Assembly (NCBI GenBank): GCA_031761405.1
Contig: JASEVX010000005.1
Coordinates: 3,438,050 to 3,502,049, forward strand
Length of the DNA stretch: 64,000 bases
Origin: Serripes groenlandicus
Taxonomy: Eukaryota; Mollusca; Bivalvia; Cardiida; Cardiidae
Direction of reading: 5' to 3'
The notes beneath the pieces were generated by a model. The model saw nothing but the letters and a program-made list of their open reading frames with translations, ran no database searches and was not told where the DNA came from. Both the position numbers and the translations under genes were made by a program. This document shows, piece after piece, positions 33,039 to 43,700 of the stretch (its first letter is position 1; each line of letters opens with the position of its first letter).

Positions 33039-33146
33039 ACACAGGCAAATAAATATAAAATATCTATACAGCAGTCTAAAAAACTTCATTATTCTTGCCA
33101 AACTCCGTCTACAGAGGTCATGAAAGGTCGACCGGTTCATACAAAA

Positions 33147-33297
33147 TGAACAGAATTGTATTGTATAGAAAAGCAAGTGCGAATGTAAATATAATACAGC
33201 AACCACTTTTCCAAATTCAATTTCGCAATGTATCGGATAGATGATTATCACATATTTACATTTGCACTCGATTTTCTGTACAATAAAATTCTGTTCA
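33147..33297. repeat. Imperfect inverted repeat (44-bp arms)
   Basis: The arm 33147-33190 (TGAACAGAATTGTATTGTAT...) is matched in reverse complement by 33254-33297 (...CAATAAAATTCTGTTCA) with about six mismatches. The loop is 63 bp. It could be a small foldback element or a transcribed hairpin. Short ORFs overlap it on both strands. Confidence 0.75.
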
Positions 33298-33347
33298 CTC
33301 AACTACAAGAACTGTCTGAAGATTAATTGTAATACATTAAAGAGAAT

Positions 33348-33606
33348 GGTGACGGAGGACAAAGACGATATAGTTACAGTAACTGACCAGTTCAAAATTA
33401 TTCGTGATCGAGATAACGTCCGACTATTGACCACATCTCAAAAGATTATATAGACTTGTGCTCGATAAAAGAGTTATCAAAGACGGCTACATGTCATACC
33501 CCTATGATTATTGAATCGGCTTAGCGTTATTGTGCTCTAAAATGTATTATACACTATTTTATATAATTCTGTGTTTATGATTGTATATATGTTAATCTAT
33601 GAATAA
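33348..33606 (+). other. Possible terminal exon and AATAAA signal
   Basis: ATGGTGACGGAGGACAAAGA begins a 34-codon hydrophilic frame ending TAG at 33451-33453. An AATAAA follows at about 33601. With no upstream exon identified, I cannot say whether it is coding. Confidence 0.2.
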
Positions 33607-33734
33607 AAACATTTTAATAATACTTCTGTTGTTATTATGTTTTGTGTTTCTTAATCTTCCTATTAAAGGTGTCATCTGGACGCAGTGAGATGTTGTTAGA
33701 TCGAGAGCGATGCGGAAGTATTGTGTATTATTTA

Positions 33735-34035
33735 TTATATACATAGGAGCATATAGCACCAAAATTAGACTCCACAAACTAGACGGCGTGTTCTTGTTGA
33801 AAACAAAGGAACATATAGAAATAGACTCATCAAAGACAAAGTTCTTATCAAATACATAGGAATATATAGCAGAAACATATGACTGCTAAACAAAATGTAA
33901 AGGATAAAAATCATCCAAAACAAAAAATTGACAAACAAACAAGATGACGGGTTCCTATTAATTATATAGGAATATATAGGAGAAAAAAATTGACTCCTCA
34001 AAACAAAATGGCGGATTCCTATTAAGTATATAGTA
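33735..34035. repeat. Degenerate ~60-80-bp tandem repeat
   Basis: Units of the form TATAGGAATATATAGSAGAAA followed by GACTCSTCAAA and GGCGGATTCCTATTAA recur four times with heavy divergence. Confidence 0.55.
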
Positions 34036-34069
34036 AACACTTTCGTCTAGGGTCACGCCCTCTACTACT

Positions 34070-34386
34070 AGAATAATTATCTGGTAGTCGAAATGTTATA
34101 ACATCGCCATCAGCTGCCCTTTTGCCATCCTTAGAACCATCCGTATAAATACGCTCAGTTATAATATGTATTTTTAATTTCCATATACTTGGATTGAAAA
34201 ACAATAGAATCTGCGCAGGCCTTTTTATCGGTCGCAAGATCATAAATGAATGATGGACTACTTCGAGTCCAAGGTTGAGCATCTGATATCTCTTGCTTCG
34301 CGATGTCGTCAAAATCAATATCGAGTTTTACGACTTCTGGGCCGTTACGGATACCAAAAGGCGGTATTACCCGTTCCTTCTTAAAA
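34070..34386 (-). mobile_element. LINE copy D, old internal fragment
   Basis: Minus-strand fragment covering the linker before RNase H and the start of RNase H (the ERIYTDGSKDGKRAA region), diverged from E but close to copy I (for example CTGGTAGTCGAAATG). It ends at 34386, two bases before the 5' end of copy E, so E seems to have landed in or next to it. The continuation of D is not found beyond the E/F pair, implying a deletion. Confidence 0.8.
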
Positions 34387-34387
34387 T

Positions 34388-35066
34388 CCCCCTGCCGGTG
34401 GGGGTTAGAATACGCCGGCTGTCCGTCCTACAAGGGGTAGAAGTCCCCTAATGGACCCGCCTGTTTGCCGTGGGTGGATACTCGTAAGCAGGAAACGAGG
34501 ATCCTGGCAGTTGAGGGAAGCGCAGGGATCTCCGGCTTTCCAACACACTGCTTTGGCCTCTGCTTCGGTGTAAACGGGAGCCTAGATGAGCCCGATCTAG
34601 TGCAAACGGCTGGTCATATATTAGATTTAGGCACACTTTTTCTTTTCTTACAAATACATGTATGTTAACTGTAAGGGTGTTAAAATGTCATAAATATCTG
34701 TGCATGTATCTACGTATAAGTTTGTTTTTTTCACTTGAAAATATTCCATCCGATCGTTTCTTTCATTTCATATACACCAACTTTATATTATATGTGTCAT
34801 ATTTAATTTGCATAAAGTTTACAGTTTATTGTGCCTCGTCTTTTATAGGCTAATGGGCTAATTGGGTGTCGCGGATGTTTTGGTCGGGGGCACTGACTTG
34901 CATGGCGGATCCCTGATATGGGGGACACATCCATGTTCTTCCTTGTCGCGCTAACTTATTTGCGGTATCTAGTTATACCATCTGTGGACCCCTGACACGA
35001 GGAGCTGGATTTCCGCTCCATATATCGTGTTCCCTTGTTGGACTCCGTGGCGGGTGGGGGCCGCGG
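34388..35066 (+). promoter_or_regulatory. LINE 5' UTR with terminal GC hairpins
   Basis: The first bases fold as CCCCC-tgccggt-GGGGG (34388-34404). A second stem is GTCC (34421-34424)/GGAC (34453-34456), enclosing GGGG (34434-34437)/CCCC (34445-34448). LINEs of this kind carry an internal Pol II promoter in this region. The hairpins may be promoter or RNA elements (inference). A 67-codon upstream ORF (34465-34668) is present in A, B and E, but the copies are too similar for that to show selection. Confidence 0.45.
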
Positions 35067-36725
35067 TTGACGAAAAATAAAAACTTGGATATGTATCCTC
35101 AAACCAAAAAACGCACTTGTACTGAAATGGACTCGGACTCCGATATCGACAAACAAAATGGCAACACTTCAAACCCTTCATTCCCCCGATTCTTATTGAT
35201 TGAATCAAATTTGCCTGAACAAGCTATAACTTCCCTTTCACCTTTCGTCATTCAGAAATGCCTTCTTTCTCTTGCTGGTTTACCTAAGTCTGTTAAGAAA
35301 TTGAAATCAGGTGCTCTCCTCATTGAAGTTGAGAAGAAAGCACATGCAGACAACCTCTTAAAATTAAAAACTTTTTTCAATATCTCTGCCAAATGCTCCG
35401 CCCATAACACTTTAAATACTTCAAAAGGAATTATAAGATGCCCAAATCTTGCAGGAGTTTCTGAGGAGGAAATTGCTTCTGAACTGGCCGGCCAACTGGT
35501 CGTCCATGTCAGAAGGATGACTTCCTACAGGGACAGTGTCAGGAGACCAACAAACACCTTGGTGCTAACATTCAATACAGCTATTTTGCCAAGATCCCTT
35601 AAAGTTGGATACTTGAATGTCCCTGTTGACATGTACATCCCTAACCCATTGCAATGTTACACCTGTTATAAGTATGGGCATCATGAATCAAAATGCCGAA
35701 AAACTACAGAAGAAAGGGTTTGCCGTCGTTGCACTGCATTATGTTCAGAACATGATGCAGATGTAACTGAATGTAAAAATACACTTAAATGTTCAAACTG
35801 TGGTGGTGAGCATTATTCTACCTCCCGCTCCTGCCTTGTGTGGAAACGGGAGAAGGAGATTGTTACCGTCAAGTGTAAAGAAGGTCTTTCTTTTCCTGAG
35901 GCGAAGAAGATTGTTGAAACCCGATTCAATTTGACTGTTTCATATGCTAATGTCACCAAAAACAACTCAGGACCAACTACTATCAGGCCTGTTGTCAATA
36001 CACCGCCACCCTCACAAGAATGTACTACATGCCATCGCCTTTTGAAGATTCTATCTCAAAAGTTTCCTGACATCAGTTTACAGTTAAAAGCAATTATGTC
36101 AAATGAACAGCCCTCTACTTCTATCCTTTCTTCATTACCATCAATGAACAAAGACACCTGTAGCAATACTGCATCTTCTTCGAAAGAAAATGAGTCTTCT
36201 TCTAAACAAATTGAGTCTTCTTCTAAAGAAATTAGGTCACCTTCTCCTGGAGAGGTTGAGTCTTCTCCTAGAGAAATTAAATTATCTTCTTCTGGAGAGA
36301 TTGAGTCTTCTCCTGGAGGGATTGGGTCCTCTTCCGGGGAAGTTGATTCTTCAAAAGGAAAGGAATCTTCTAAAGTTGTAAAAAATAATTCAAACCATAC
36401 AAGTAAATCACCTGATACGAAAAAATCTTCAATTATTTCACTTAAACCAAACCAACAAAACAAACCAAAGTTAAAATTACACTCAAAGCCCGATTCTGAA
36501 GGCTTCGAGAAACAAAAAACTAAAAAAAATAAGGTCCAATTAGATAGAGCTAGTGACTCTAAACCTAAAATTACAAATCGTTATCAGACATTGGATGACA
36601 TGGAGACACAGGAAACTGAGCCTCCTAGTCCATGGTCGGGTACAACAGATGACTGGAATCAAAACATTGATTCCTGGCATAATGCGATACCTGAAATCAA
36701 AATTTGTGAACCTGTATCGAAATGA
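35067..36725 (+). CDS. LINE copy E ORF1, gag-like zinc-knuckle protein
   Basis: 552 residues, starting MTKNKNLDMYPQTKKR. Residues about 90-185 form a folded domain with conserved hydrophobics, RRMTSYRDSVRRPTNTLVLT and PLQCYTC; it may be an RRM-like domain (inference). Three zinc knuckles follow: CYTCYKYGHHESKC (about 197), CRRCTALCSEHDADVTEC (about 218) and CSNCGGEHYSTSRSC (about 242). Next come a Cys pair ECTTCHRLL, a Ser/Glu repeat region (about 370-450), and a Lys-rich C-terminal part. The protein is expected to bind the element's RNA. The stop codon overlaps the ORF2 start as ATGA (36722-36725), so ORF2 is probably translated by termination-reinitiation. Confidence 0.92.
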   Translation: MTKNKNLDMYPQTKKRTCTEMDSDSDIDKQNGNTSNPSFPRFLLIESNLPEQAITSLSPFVIQKCLLSLAGLPKSVKKLKSGALLIEVEKKAHADNLLKLKTFFNISAKCSAHNTLNTSKGIIRCPNLAGVSEEEIASELAGQLVVHVRRMTSYRDSVRRPTNTLVLTFNTAILPRSLKVGYLNVPVDMYIPNPLQCYTCYKYGHHESKCRKTTEERVCRRCTALCSEHDADVTECKNTLKCSNCGGEHYSTSRSCLVWKREKEIVTVKCKEGLSFPEAKKIVETRFNLTVSYANVTKNNSGPTTIRPVVNTPPPSQECTTCHRLLKILSQKFPDISLQLKAIMSNEQPSTSILSSLPSMNKDTCSNTASSSKENESSSKQIESSSKEIRSPSPGEVESSPREIKLSSSGEIESSPGGIGSSSGEVDSSKGKESSKVVKNNSNHTSKSPDTKKSSIISLKPNQQNKPKLKLHSKPDSEGFEKQKTKKNKVQLDRASDSKPKITNRYQTLDDMETQETEPPSPWSGTTDDWNQNIDSWHNAIPEIKICEPVSK

Positions 36726-39700
36726 ATTCCATAATCCAGTGGAACTGTCGTGGATTTAAAGCCAATTTTGAAGAATTGTCTCAACTAGTTAATGAAAAGA
36801 AACCAGTAGCTTTATGCTTACAAGAAACATTTTTAAAAGATAATGATAGTCTTTCTCTTAAATATCATTCATGTTATCATAAAACTTCCGACGCAAGTGC
36901 TCGAGCTTGTGGTGGGGTAGCAATATGTGTTAACAACTCTGTTCCCCATAGCTTAGTCTCACTTACTACAACTCTGCAGGCAACTGCGGTAAGAATTTCA
37001 TTGAGCAAAACAATTACCCTATGTTCTTTGTATCTTCCGCCAAGTCAGCCTCTTGATACAGACAAGCTGGTTGAGCTTGTCAGTCAGCTTCCGACACCTT
37101 TTATGATAGTTGGTGACTTCAATTCACACAATAAGTTGTGGGGATGTAGTGACACCAATAACAAAGGCCAAATATTAGAAGATTTTATTTTTAAACATGA
37201 CCTTTGTATTTTGAATAATAAATCTCACACCTATCTGCATCCTGCTACTGGTTCTTATTCATCTCTTGATCTTTCTATTTGTAGTCCTGATATATTTGTT
37301 GACTTTAAGTGGAAGGTGGAAGACGACCTTCATGGAAGTGATCATTTCCCTATAATTATCACTGAAACCGGGCCATCTGTCCAGGGGCGACCGAGACGAT
37401 GGAGGCTCCACAAAGCGAACTGGAATTTATTCCAGATGCGATGTGAACGTTCCATTAATCCGGATGCTTTCTTGGAATGTGATGACCCTACACAACTATT
37501 TACATCTTTAATGTATCAGGCTGCTAAAGAGGCAATTCCCCAAACTTCGACAAATCCAAAGCACCCTCGCAAACCTTGGTTTGATGAGGATTGCAAAAAG
37601 GCTATAGGAACACGCAAATCGGCTTTAAGGCAGTTTAACCTGAGGCCAACCCATCAAAATCATGTATACTTTAAAATAGCTAGAGCAAAAGCTCGTAAAA
37701 CTATTAAGCACAGTAAACGTGCGTCTTGGAGACAGTATGTATCTAGATTAAATTCTAGATCGTCTGTCAAAAAGACATGGGACATGATAAGGAAAATAAA
37801 AGGAAAGAGCAGTTCGCTTAGTGTGAGTCATCTGAACACCTCGGACGGTGTTGCTACTTCAAAGAAGGATATTGCCGATACGTTGGCAGATTCCTTTGCA
37901 CAGAAGTCGTCCTCTTCAAACTATTCTCCAAAATTTCAAAAATTTCAACAGCAGAGGGAGAAACGGAAAATTAACTTTAAATCGAAAAATGAAGAGGCCT
38001 ATAATAAAGCTTTTACGTTAAAAGAATTAAAATCGGCTCTAAAGAAGTGCCATGATACCGCTGCGGGTTCAGATGATATACACTATCAACTGATTAAGCA
38101 TTTACCTTTCCGATCCCTTTCTTGTTTACTTGACGTCTATAATCAGGTTTGGCGAACGGGAAATCTCCCGAGATCTTGGAAAGAGGCCATCGTTATTCCA
38201 ATTCCCAAGCCTGGTAAAGATACAACTAATCCTGGGAATTATCGTCCTATAGCCTTAACTAGCTGTATATGTAAAACCATGGAAAGAATGGTGAACGACA
38301 GACTTGTTTGGTTTCTCGAAAAGAACAAACTTATTACTACTTTTCAGTCTGGTTTTCGTAAACATAGAAGCACAATGGATCATTTGATTCGTTTTGAAAC
38401 TTTTATCAGAGAAGCATTCATTAAAAAGGAACACGTTGTCTCCGTCTTCTTTGACTTAGAAAGTGCATATGACACTACCTGGAAATATGGTATTATGAAT
38501 GACCTCTATGATTATGGAATAAGAGGTCGCCTTGCTTTTTTCATTTCTGCTTTTTTAAATGAACGTCAGTTTAAAGTTCGTGTTGGTGATACTTTGTCTG
38601 ATCCACATGAACAGGAAATGGGTGTTCCCCAGGGATGCATTCTTTCTGTAACACTTTTTAGTGTAAAGATTAATAACATTATCAAATCTGTTAACCCTGG
38701 AGTTGAATGTTTTCTATATGTTGATGATTTCTGTATTTGCTACAGATCAAAACATATGCATACAATTGAAAGACAACTGCAACAAGTTTTGAATAATTTG
38801 CAAAAATGGTCAAACGAAAATGGCTTTAAATTCTCTAAAAGCAAGACCAAATGTATGCACTTTTGTCAACTTCGTAAACACCACCTAGATCCTGATTTAA
38901 CACTAGATGGCACTCGTATTGACGTTGTGTCTGAATTTAAATTCCTTGGTCTATTATTCGATCCGAAACTGACTTTTGTTCTTCATATTAAATATCTTAG
39001 AAATAAATGCCAGAAAGCATTAAATCTTTTACGCGTTGTATCCCACATGGATTGGGGTGCTGACCGTAAAGTCCTCTTAAGACTTTACAGGTCATTAATA
39101 CGATCTAAATTAGACTACGCATGTATTGTTTATGGCTCAGCACGAAAGTCATACATTGCAACACTTGATACAATTCACCATCAGGGTTTACGGCTAGCCC
39201 TGGGCGCTTTTCGAACTTCGCCCGTCAAAAGTCTCTATGTAGAAGCCAATGAACCACCCTTATATTTACGTCGACAAAAACTAGCTATGCAGTATCTTTT
39301 AAAACTCAAGTCTAACCCTTCAAATCCCACTCATAGAGTTGTTTTTAAACCTTTATACAAGGAATTATTTTTAAAGAAGGAACGGGTAATACCGCCTTTT
39401 GGTATCCGTTACGGTCCCGAAGTCGCTAAGCTTGATGTTGATCTTGAGGACATCGCGAGGCAGGAGATTTCAGATTCTCCACCTTGGACTCGAAATAGTC
39501 CATCATTCATTTATGATCTTGCGACTGATAAAAAGGCCTGCACAGATCCTATTGTTTTTAAGTCCAAGTATATGGAAATTAAAAATACATATTATAACTT
39601 TGAGCATATTTATACAGATGGTTCTAAGGACGGAAAAAAGGCTGCTGCCGCTGCAGTTCATGATGGCGATGTGATAACATTTCGGTTGCCAAATAATGCT

Positions 39701-40399
39701 TCTATATTTTCTGCCGAGTTAAAGGCAATTCATTTGGCTTTGGACCATATTGAATCCGACGGTTATTGGCGATATATTATTTTTACTGACTCATTGTCTG
39801 CTATGCAGGCACTTCAGAATGACAAAATAGATAACCCTATTATTGTTGACCTCCTTTCTAAGTTATCGCGTATTTGTGCAACAGCACATGTAGTATTTTG
39901 CTGGATCCCCAGTCATATGGGCATTCACGGTAATGAACATGCTGACTTGGCAGCAAAGTCTGCTCTTTTACAAGATATTTTACCTTTTAAAATACCTTAT
40001 ACCGATTTTAAACCTTTAATAAATGTTTTACTTCACGATAAGTGGCAAAGTGATTGGAATGAGCAAGTAAATAATAAACTGCACTCAATCAAGTCAGTAC
40101 TTGGTGAGTGCCTGTCAGCTTTTAGATCCTGTCGCCGAGAAGAAATTGTCCTTGCTCGTTTACGCATTGGGCACACATGGTTAACTCATGCGTACTTACT
40201 GAAAGGTGAGGAAGCACCTCAGTGTATTCCATGTTTTACACAACTTTCAGTACAGCACATTCTTCTGGAATGTGCTGATTTCGCTCCAATACGTGATAGA
40301 TTTTTCAAGGCTCAAAGTATGCGTCAGCTCTTTGAGTCTGTCAAACCTGAACTTGTATTTGATTTCCTTAGGGAAATTAATATTTTTAATAAGATATGA
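36722..40399 (+). CDS. LINE copy E ORF2: endonuclease, RT, RNase H
   Basis: 1225 residues. The APE-type endonuclease has WNCRGFKANFEEL at the N terminus, LQETFL, VGDFNSHNKLWG (about 131) and GSDHFP (about 205). RT has NYRPIALTSC (about 506), FFDLESAYD (about 575), GVPQGC (about 634) and the catalytic FLYVDDFC (about 665). RNase H has YTDGSKDG (about 964), SAELKA, FTDSLSAMQAL and HGNEHADLAAK, so all four acidic positions appear present. A CIPC...H...C motif lies at about 1167. The protein would nick target DNA, prime reverse transcription on the 3' end of its RNA and remove the RNA strand. All motifs are intact. The AUG is set by the ATGA overlap with ORF1. Confidence 0.95.
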   Translation: MNSIIQWNCRGFKANFEELSQLVNEKKPVALCLQETFLKDNDSLSLKYHSCYHKTSDASARACGGVAICVNNSVPHSLVSLTTTLQATAVRISLSKTITLCSLYLPPSQPLDTDKLVELVSQLPTPFMIVGDFNSHNKLWGCSDTNNKGQILEDFIFKHDLCILNNKSHTYLHPATGSYSSLDLSICSPDIFVDFKWKVEDDLHGSDHFPIIITETGPSVQGRPRRWRLHKANWNLFQMRCERSINPDAFLECDDPTQLFTSLMYQAAKEAIPQTSTNPKHPRKPWFDEDCKKAIGTRKSALRQFNLRPTHQNHVYFKIARAKARKTIKHSKRASWRQYVSRLNSRSSVKKTWDMIRKIKGKSSSLSVSHLNTSDGVATSKKDIADTLADSFAQKSSSSNYSPKFQKFQQQREKRKINFKSKNEEAYNKAFTLKELKSALKKCHDTAAGSDDIHYQLIKHLPFRSLSCLLDVYNQVWRTGNLPRSWKEAIVIPIPKPGKDTTNPGNYRPIALTSCICKTMERMVNDRLVWFLEKNKLITTFQSGFRKHRSTMDHLIRFETFIREAFIKKEHVVSVFFDLESAYDTTWKYGIMNDLYDYGIRGRLAFFISAFLNERQFKVRVGDTLSDPHEQEMGVPQGCILSVTLFSVKINNIIKSVNPGVECFLYVDDFCICYRSKHMHTIERQLQQVLNNLQKWSNENGFKFSKSKTKCMHFCQLRKHHLDPDLTLDGTRIDVVSEFKFLGLLFDPKLTFVLHIKYLRNKCQKALNLLRVVSHMDWGADRKVLLRLYRSLIRSKLDYACIVYGSARKSYIATLDTIHHQGLRLALGAFRTSPVKSLYVEANEPPLYLRRQKLAMQYLLKLKSNPSNPTHRVVFKPLYKELFLKKERVIPPFGIRYGPEVAKLDVDLEDIARQEISDSPPWTRNSPSFIYDLATDKKACTDPIVFKSKYMEIKNTYYNFEHIYTDGSKDGKKAAAAAVHDGDVITFRLPNNASIFSAELKAIHLALDHIESDGYWRYIIFTDSLSAMQALQNDKIDNPIIVDLLSKLSRICATAHVVFCWIPSHMGIHGNEHADLAAKSALLQDILPFKIPYTDFKPLINVLLHDKWQSDWNEQVNNKLHSIKSVLGECLSAFRSCRREEIVLARLRIGHTWLTHAYLLKGEEAPQCIPCFTQLSVQHILLECADFAPIRDRFFKAQSMRQLFESVKPELVFDFLREINIFNKI

Positions 40400-40656
40400 T
40401 TATTTCTTAAATCGTGCTTTTGCACATGTATTACTTTTACAGATCCTGTTCCGCATTTTCTCAGATATTGTTTATCTTTATGTTAAGTATTTCATAGCAG
40501 TGTTTGGCTTGTTTGCCTAAATTCTGTTTTACATTGTTTTACATGTCGTTTTATATTAATGTTAAATATCGCGTACATCATGTTTAATTGTTTTGTCTAA
40601 TAAACTGGTTAGTTATATTTCAATAATTTCATAATTTACAGTAAGTAAATCATTAA

Positions 40657-40722
40657 GCGCCCAAAATGACCTTAGTTGTCGACGGGCCTTAAAACACCAT
40701 TCATTCATTCATTCATTCATTC
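40657..40722 (+). promoter_or_regulatory. LINE 3'-terminal stem-loop and (ATTC)n tail
   Basis: GCCC (40659-40662) pairs with GGGC (40684-40687) around a 21-nt loop containing AATGACCTTAGTTGTCGA. Then come TTAAAACACC and five to six ATTC repeats. The same structure ends copies A, B, C, F and J and, with a compensatory change, the SINE at 45960-46190. It is the probable RT recognition and priming site (inference from how stringent-type LINEs work). Confidence 0.75.
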
Positions 40723-43700
40723 CGACACCTTTTATGATAGTTGGTGACTTCAATTCACACAATAAGTTGTGGGGATGTAGTGACACCAATAACAAAGGCC
40801 AAATATTAGAAGATTTTATTTTTAAACATGACCTTTGTATTTTGAATAATAAATCTCACACCTATCTGCATCCTGCTACTGGTTCCTACTCATCTCTTGA
40901 TCTTTCTATTTGTAGTCCTGATATATTTGTTGACTTTAAGTGGAAGGTGGAAGACGACCTTCATGGAAGTGATCATTTCCCTATAATTATCACTGAAACC
41001 GGGCCATCTGTCCAGGGGCGACCGAGACGATGGAGGCTCCACAAAGCGAACTGGAATTTATTCCAGATGCGATGTGAACGTTCCATTAATCCGGATGCTT
41101 TCTTGGAATGTGATGACCCTACACAACTATTTACATCTTTAATGTATCAGGCTGCTAAAGAGGCAATTCCCCAAACTTCGACAAATCCAAAGCACCCTCG
41201 CAAACCTTGGTTTGATGAAGATTGCAAAAAGGCTATAGGAACACGCAAATCGGCTTTAAGGCAGTTTAACCTGAGGCCAACCCATCAAAATCATGTATAC
41301 TTTAAAATAGCTAGAGCAAAAGCTCGTAAAACTATTAAGCACAGTAAACGTGCGTCTTGGAGACAGTATGTATCTAGATTAAATTCTAGATCGTCTGTCA
41401 AAAAGACATGGGACATGATAAGGAAAATAAAAGGAAAGAGCAGTTCGCTTAGTGTGAATCATCTGAACACCTCGGACGGTGTTGCTACTTCAAAGAAGGA
41501 TATTGCCGATACGTTGGCAGATTCCTTTGCACAGAAGTCGTCCTCTTCAAACTATTCTCCAAAGTTTCAAAAATTTCAACAGCAGAGGGAGAAACGGAAA
41601 ATTAACTTTAAATCGAAAAATGAAGAGGCCTATAATAAAGCTTTTATGTTAAAAGAATTAAAATCGGCTCTAAAGAAGTGCCATGATACCGCTGCGGGTT
41701 CAGATGATATACACTATCAACTGATTAAGCATTTACCTTTCCGATCCCTTTCTTGTTTACTTGACGTCTATAATCAGGTTTGGCGAACGGGAAATGACCC
41801 GAGATCTTGGAAAGAGGCCATCGTTATTCCAATTCCCAAGCCTGGTAAAGATACAACTAATCCTGGGAATTATCGTCCTATAGCCTGAACTAGCTGTATA
41901 TGTAAAACCATGGAAAGAATGGTGAACGACAGACTTGTTTGGTTTCTCGAAAAGAACAAACTTATTACTACTTTCCAGTCTGGTTTTCGTAAACATAGAA
42001 GCATAATGGATCATTTGATTCGTTTTGAAACTTTTATCAGAGAAGCATTCATTAAAAAGGAACACGTTGTCTCCGTCTTCTTTGACTTAGAAAGTGCATA
42101 TGACACTACCTGGAAATATGGTATTATGAATGACCTCTATGATTATGGAATAAGAGGTCGCCTTGCTTTTTTCATTTCTGCTTTTTTAAATGAACGTCAG
42201 TTTAAAGTTCGTGTTGGTGATACTTTGTCTGATCCACATGAACAGGAAATGGGTGTTCCCCAGGGATGCATTCTTTCTGTAACACTTTTTAGTGTAAAGA
42301 TTAATAACATTATCAAATCTGTTAACCCTGGAGTTGAATGTTTTCTATATGTTGATGATTTCTGTATTTGCTACAGATCAAAACATATGCATACAATTGA
42401 AAGACAACTGCAACAAGTTTTGAATAATTTGCAAAAATGGTCAAACGAAAATGGCTTTAAATTCTCTAAAAGCAAGACCAAATGTATGCACTTTTGTCAA
42501 CTTCGTAAACACCACCTAGATCCTGATTTAACACTAGATGGCACTCGTATTGACGTTGTGTCTGAATTTAAATTCCTTGGTCTATTATTCGATCCGAAAC
42601 TGACTTTTGTTCTTCATATAAATTACCTTAAAAATAAATGCCAGAAGGCTTTAAATCTGTTGCGCGTTGTGTCCCATATGGACTGGGGAGCTGACCGTAA
42701 AGTTCTCTTGAGACTTTACAGGTCGTTAATACGATCTAAATTAGACTACGCATGTATTGTTTATGGCTCAGCACGAAAATCATACATTGCATCACTTGAT
42801 TCCATTCACCATCAGGGTTTATGGCTAGCCCTGGGCGCTTTTCGAACTTCGCCCGTCAAAAGTCTCTATGTGGAAGCCAATGAACCACCCTTATATTTAC
42901 GTCGACGAAAACTGGCTATGCAGTATCTTTTAAAACTTAAGTCTAACCCTTCAAATCCGACTCATAGAGGTTTTTTTAAACCTTTATACAAGGAATTATT
43001 TTTAAAGAAGGAACGGGTAATACCGCCTTTTGGTATCCGTTACGGTCCCGAAGTCGCTAAGCTTGATGTTGATCTTGAGGACATCGCGAGGCAGGAGATT
43101 TCAGATTCTCCACCTTGGACTCGAAATAGTCCATCATTCATTTATGATCTTGCGACTGATAAAAAGGCCTGCACAGATCCTATTGTTTTTAAATCCAAGT
43201 ATATGGAAATTAAAAATACATATTATAACTTTGAGCATATTTATACAGATGGTTCTAAGGACGGAAAAAAGGCTGCTGCCGCTGCAGTTCATGATGGTGA
43301 TGTGATAACATTTCGGTTGCCAAATAATGCTTCTATATTTTCTGCCGAGTTAAAGGCAATTCATTTGGCTTTGGACCATATTGAATCCGACGGTTATTGG
43401 CGATATATTATTTTTACTGACTCATTGTCTGCTATGCAGGCACTTCAGAATGACAAAATAGATAACCCTATTGTTGTTAACCTCCTTTCTAAGTTATCGC
43501 GTATTTGTGCAACAGCACATGTGGTGTTTTGCTGGATCCCCAGTCATATGGGCATTCACGGTAATGAACATGCTGACTTGGCAGCAAAGTCTGCTCTTTT
43601 ACAAGATATTTCACCTTTTAAAATACCTTATTCCGATTTTAAACCTTTAATAAATGTTTTACATCACGATAAGTGGCAAAGTGATTGGAATGAGCAAGTA

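Larger units (their letters stand above)
34388..40722 (+). mobile_element. LINE copy E, full-length and apparently intact
   Basis: 6.3 kb from the CCCCCTGCCGGTGGGGG hairpin to the (ATTC)n tail. It contains a ~680-bp 5' UTR, ORF1 (35067-36725), ORF2 (36722-40399) and a 320-bp 3' UTR. Domain order (gag-like ORF1 with CCHC knuckles; APE endonuclease, RT, RNase H and a C-terminal CCHC-like motif in ORF2) fits the I superfamily (I, Nimb and related clades). No lesion is visible in either ORF, so this is the candidate active copy and source. The right flank is copy F, and no target-site duplication could be identified. Confidence 0.95.

Noticed and set aside
34388..34470. HDV-like self-cleaving ribozyme at the LINE 5' end
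   Set aside because: I could not arrange the stems in the nested double-pseudoknot or find the catalytic C context. Only simple hairpins are supported.
34465..34853. Two conserved short ORFs (67 and 63 codons) in the LINE 5' UTR
   Set aside because: Present in copies A, B and E, but those copies are nearly identical everywhere, so conservation is not informative. They may act as upstream ORFs at most.
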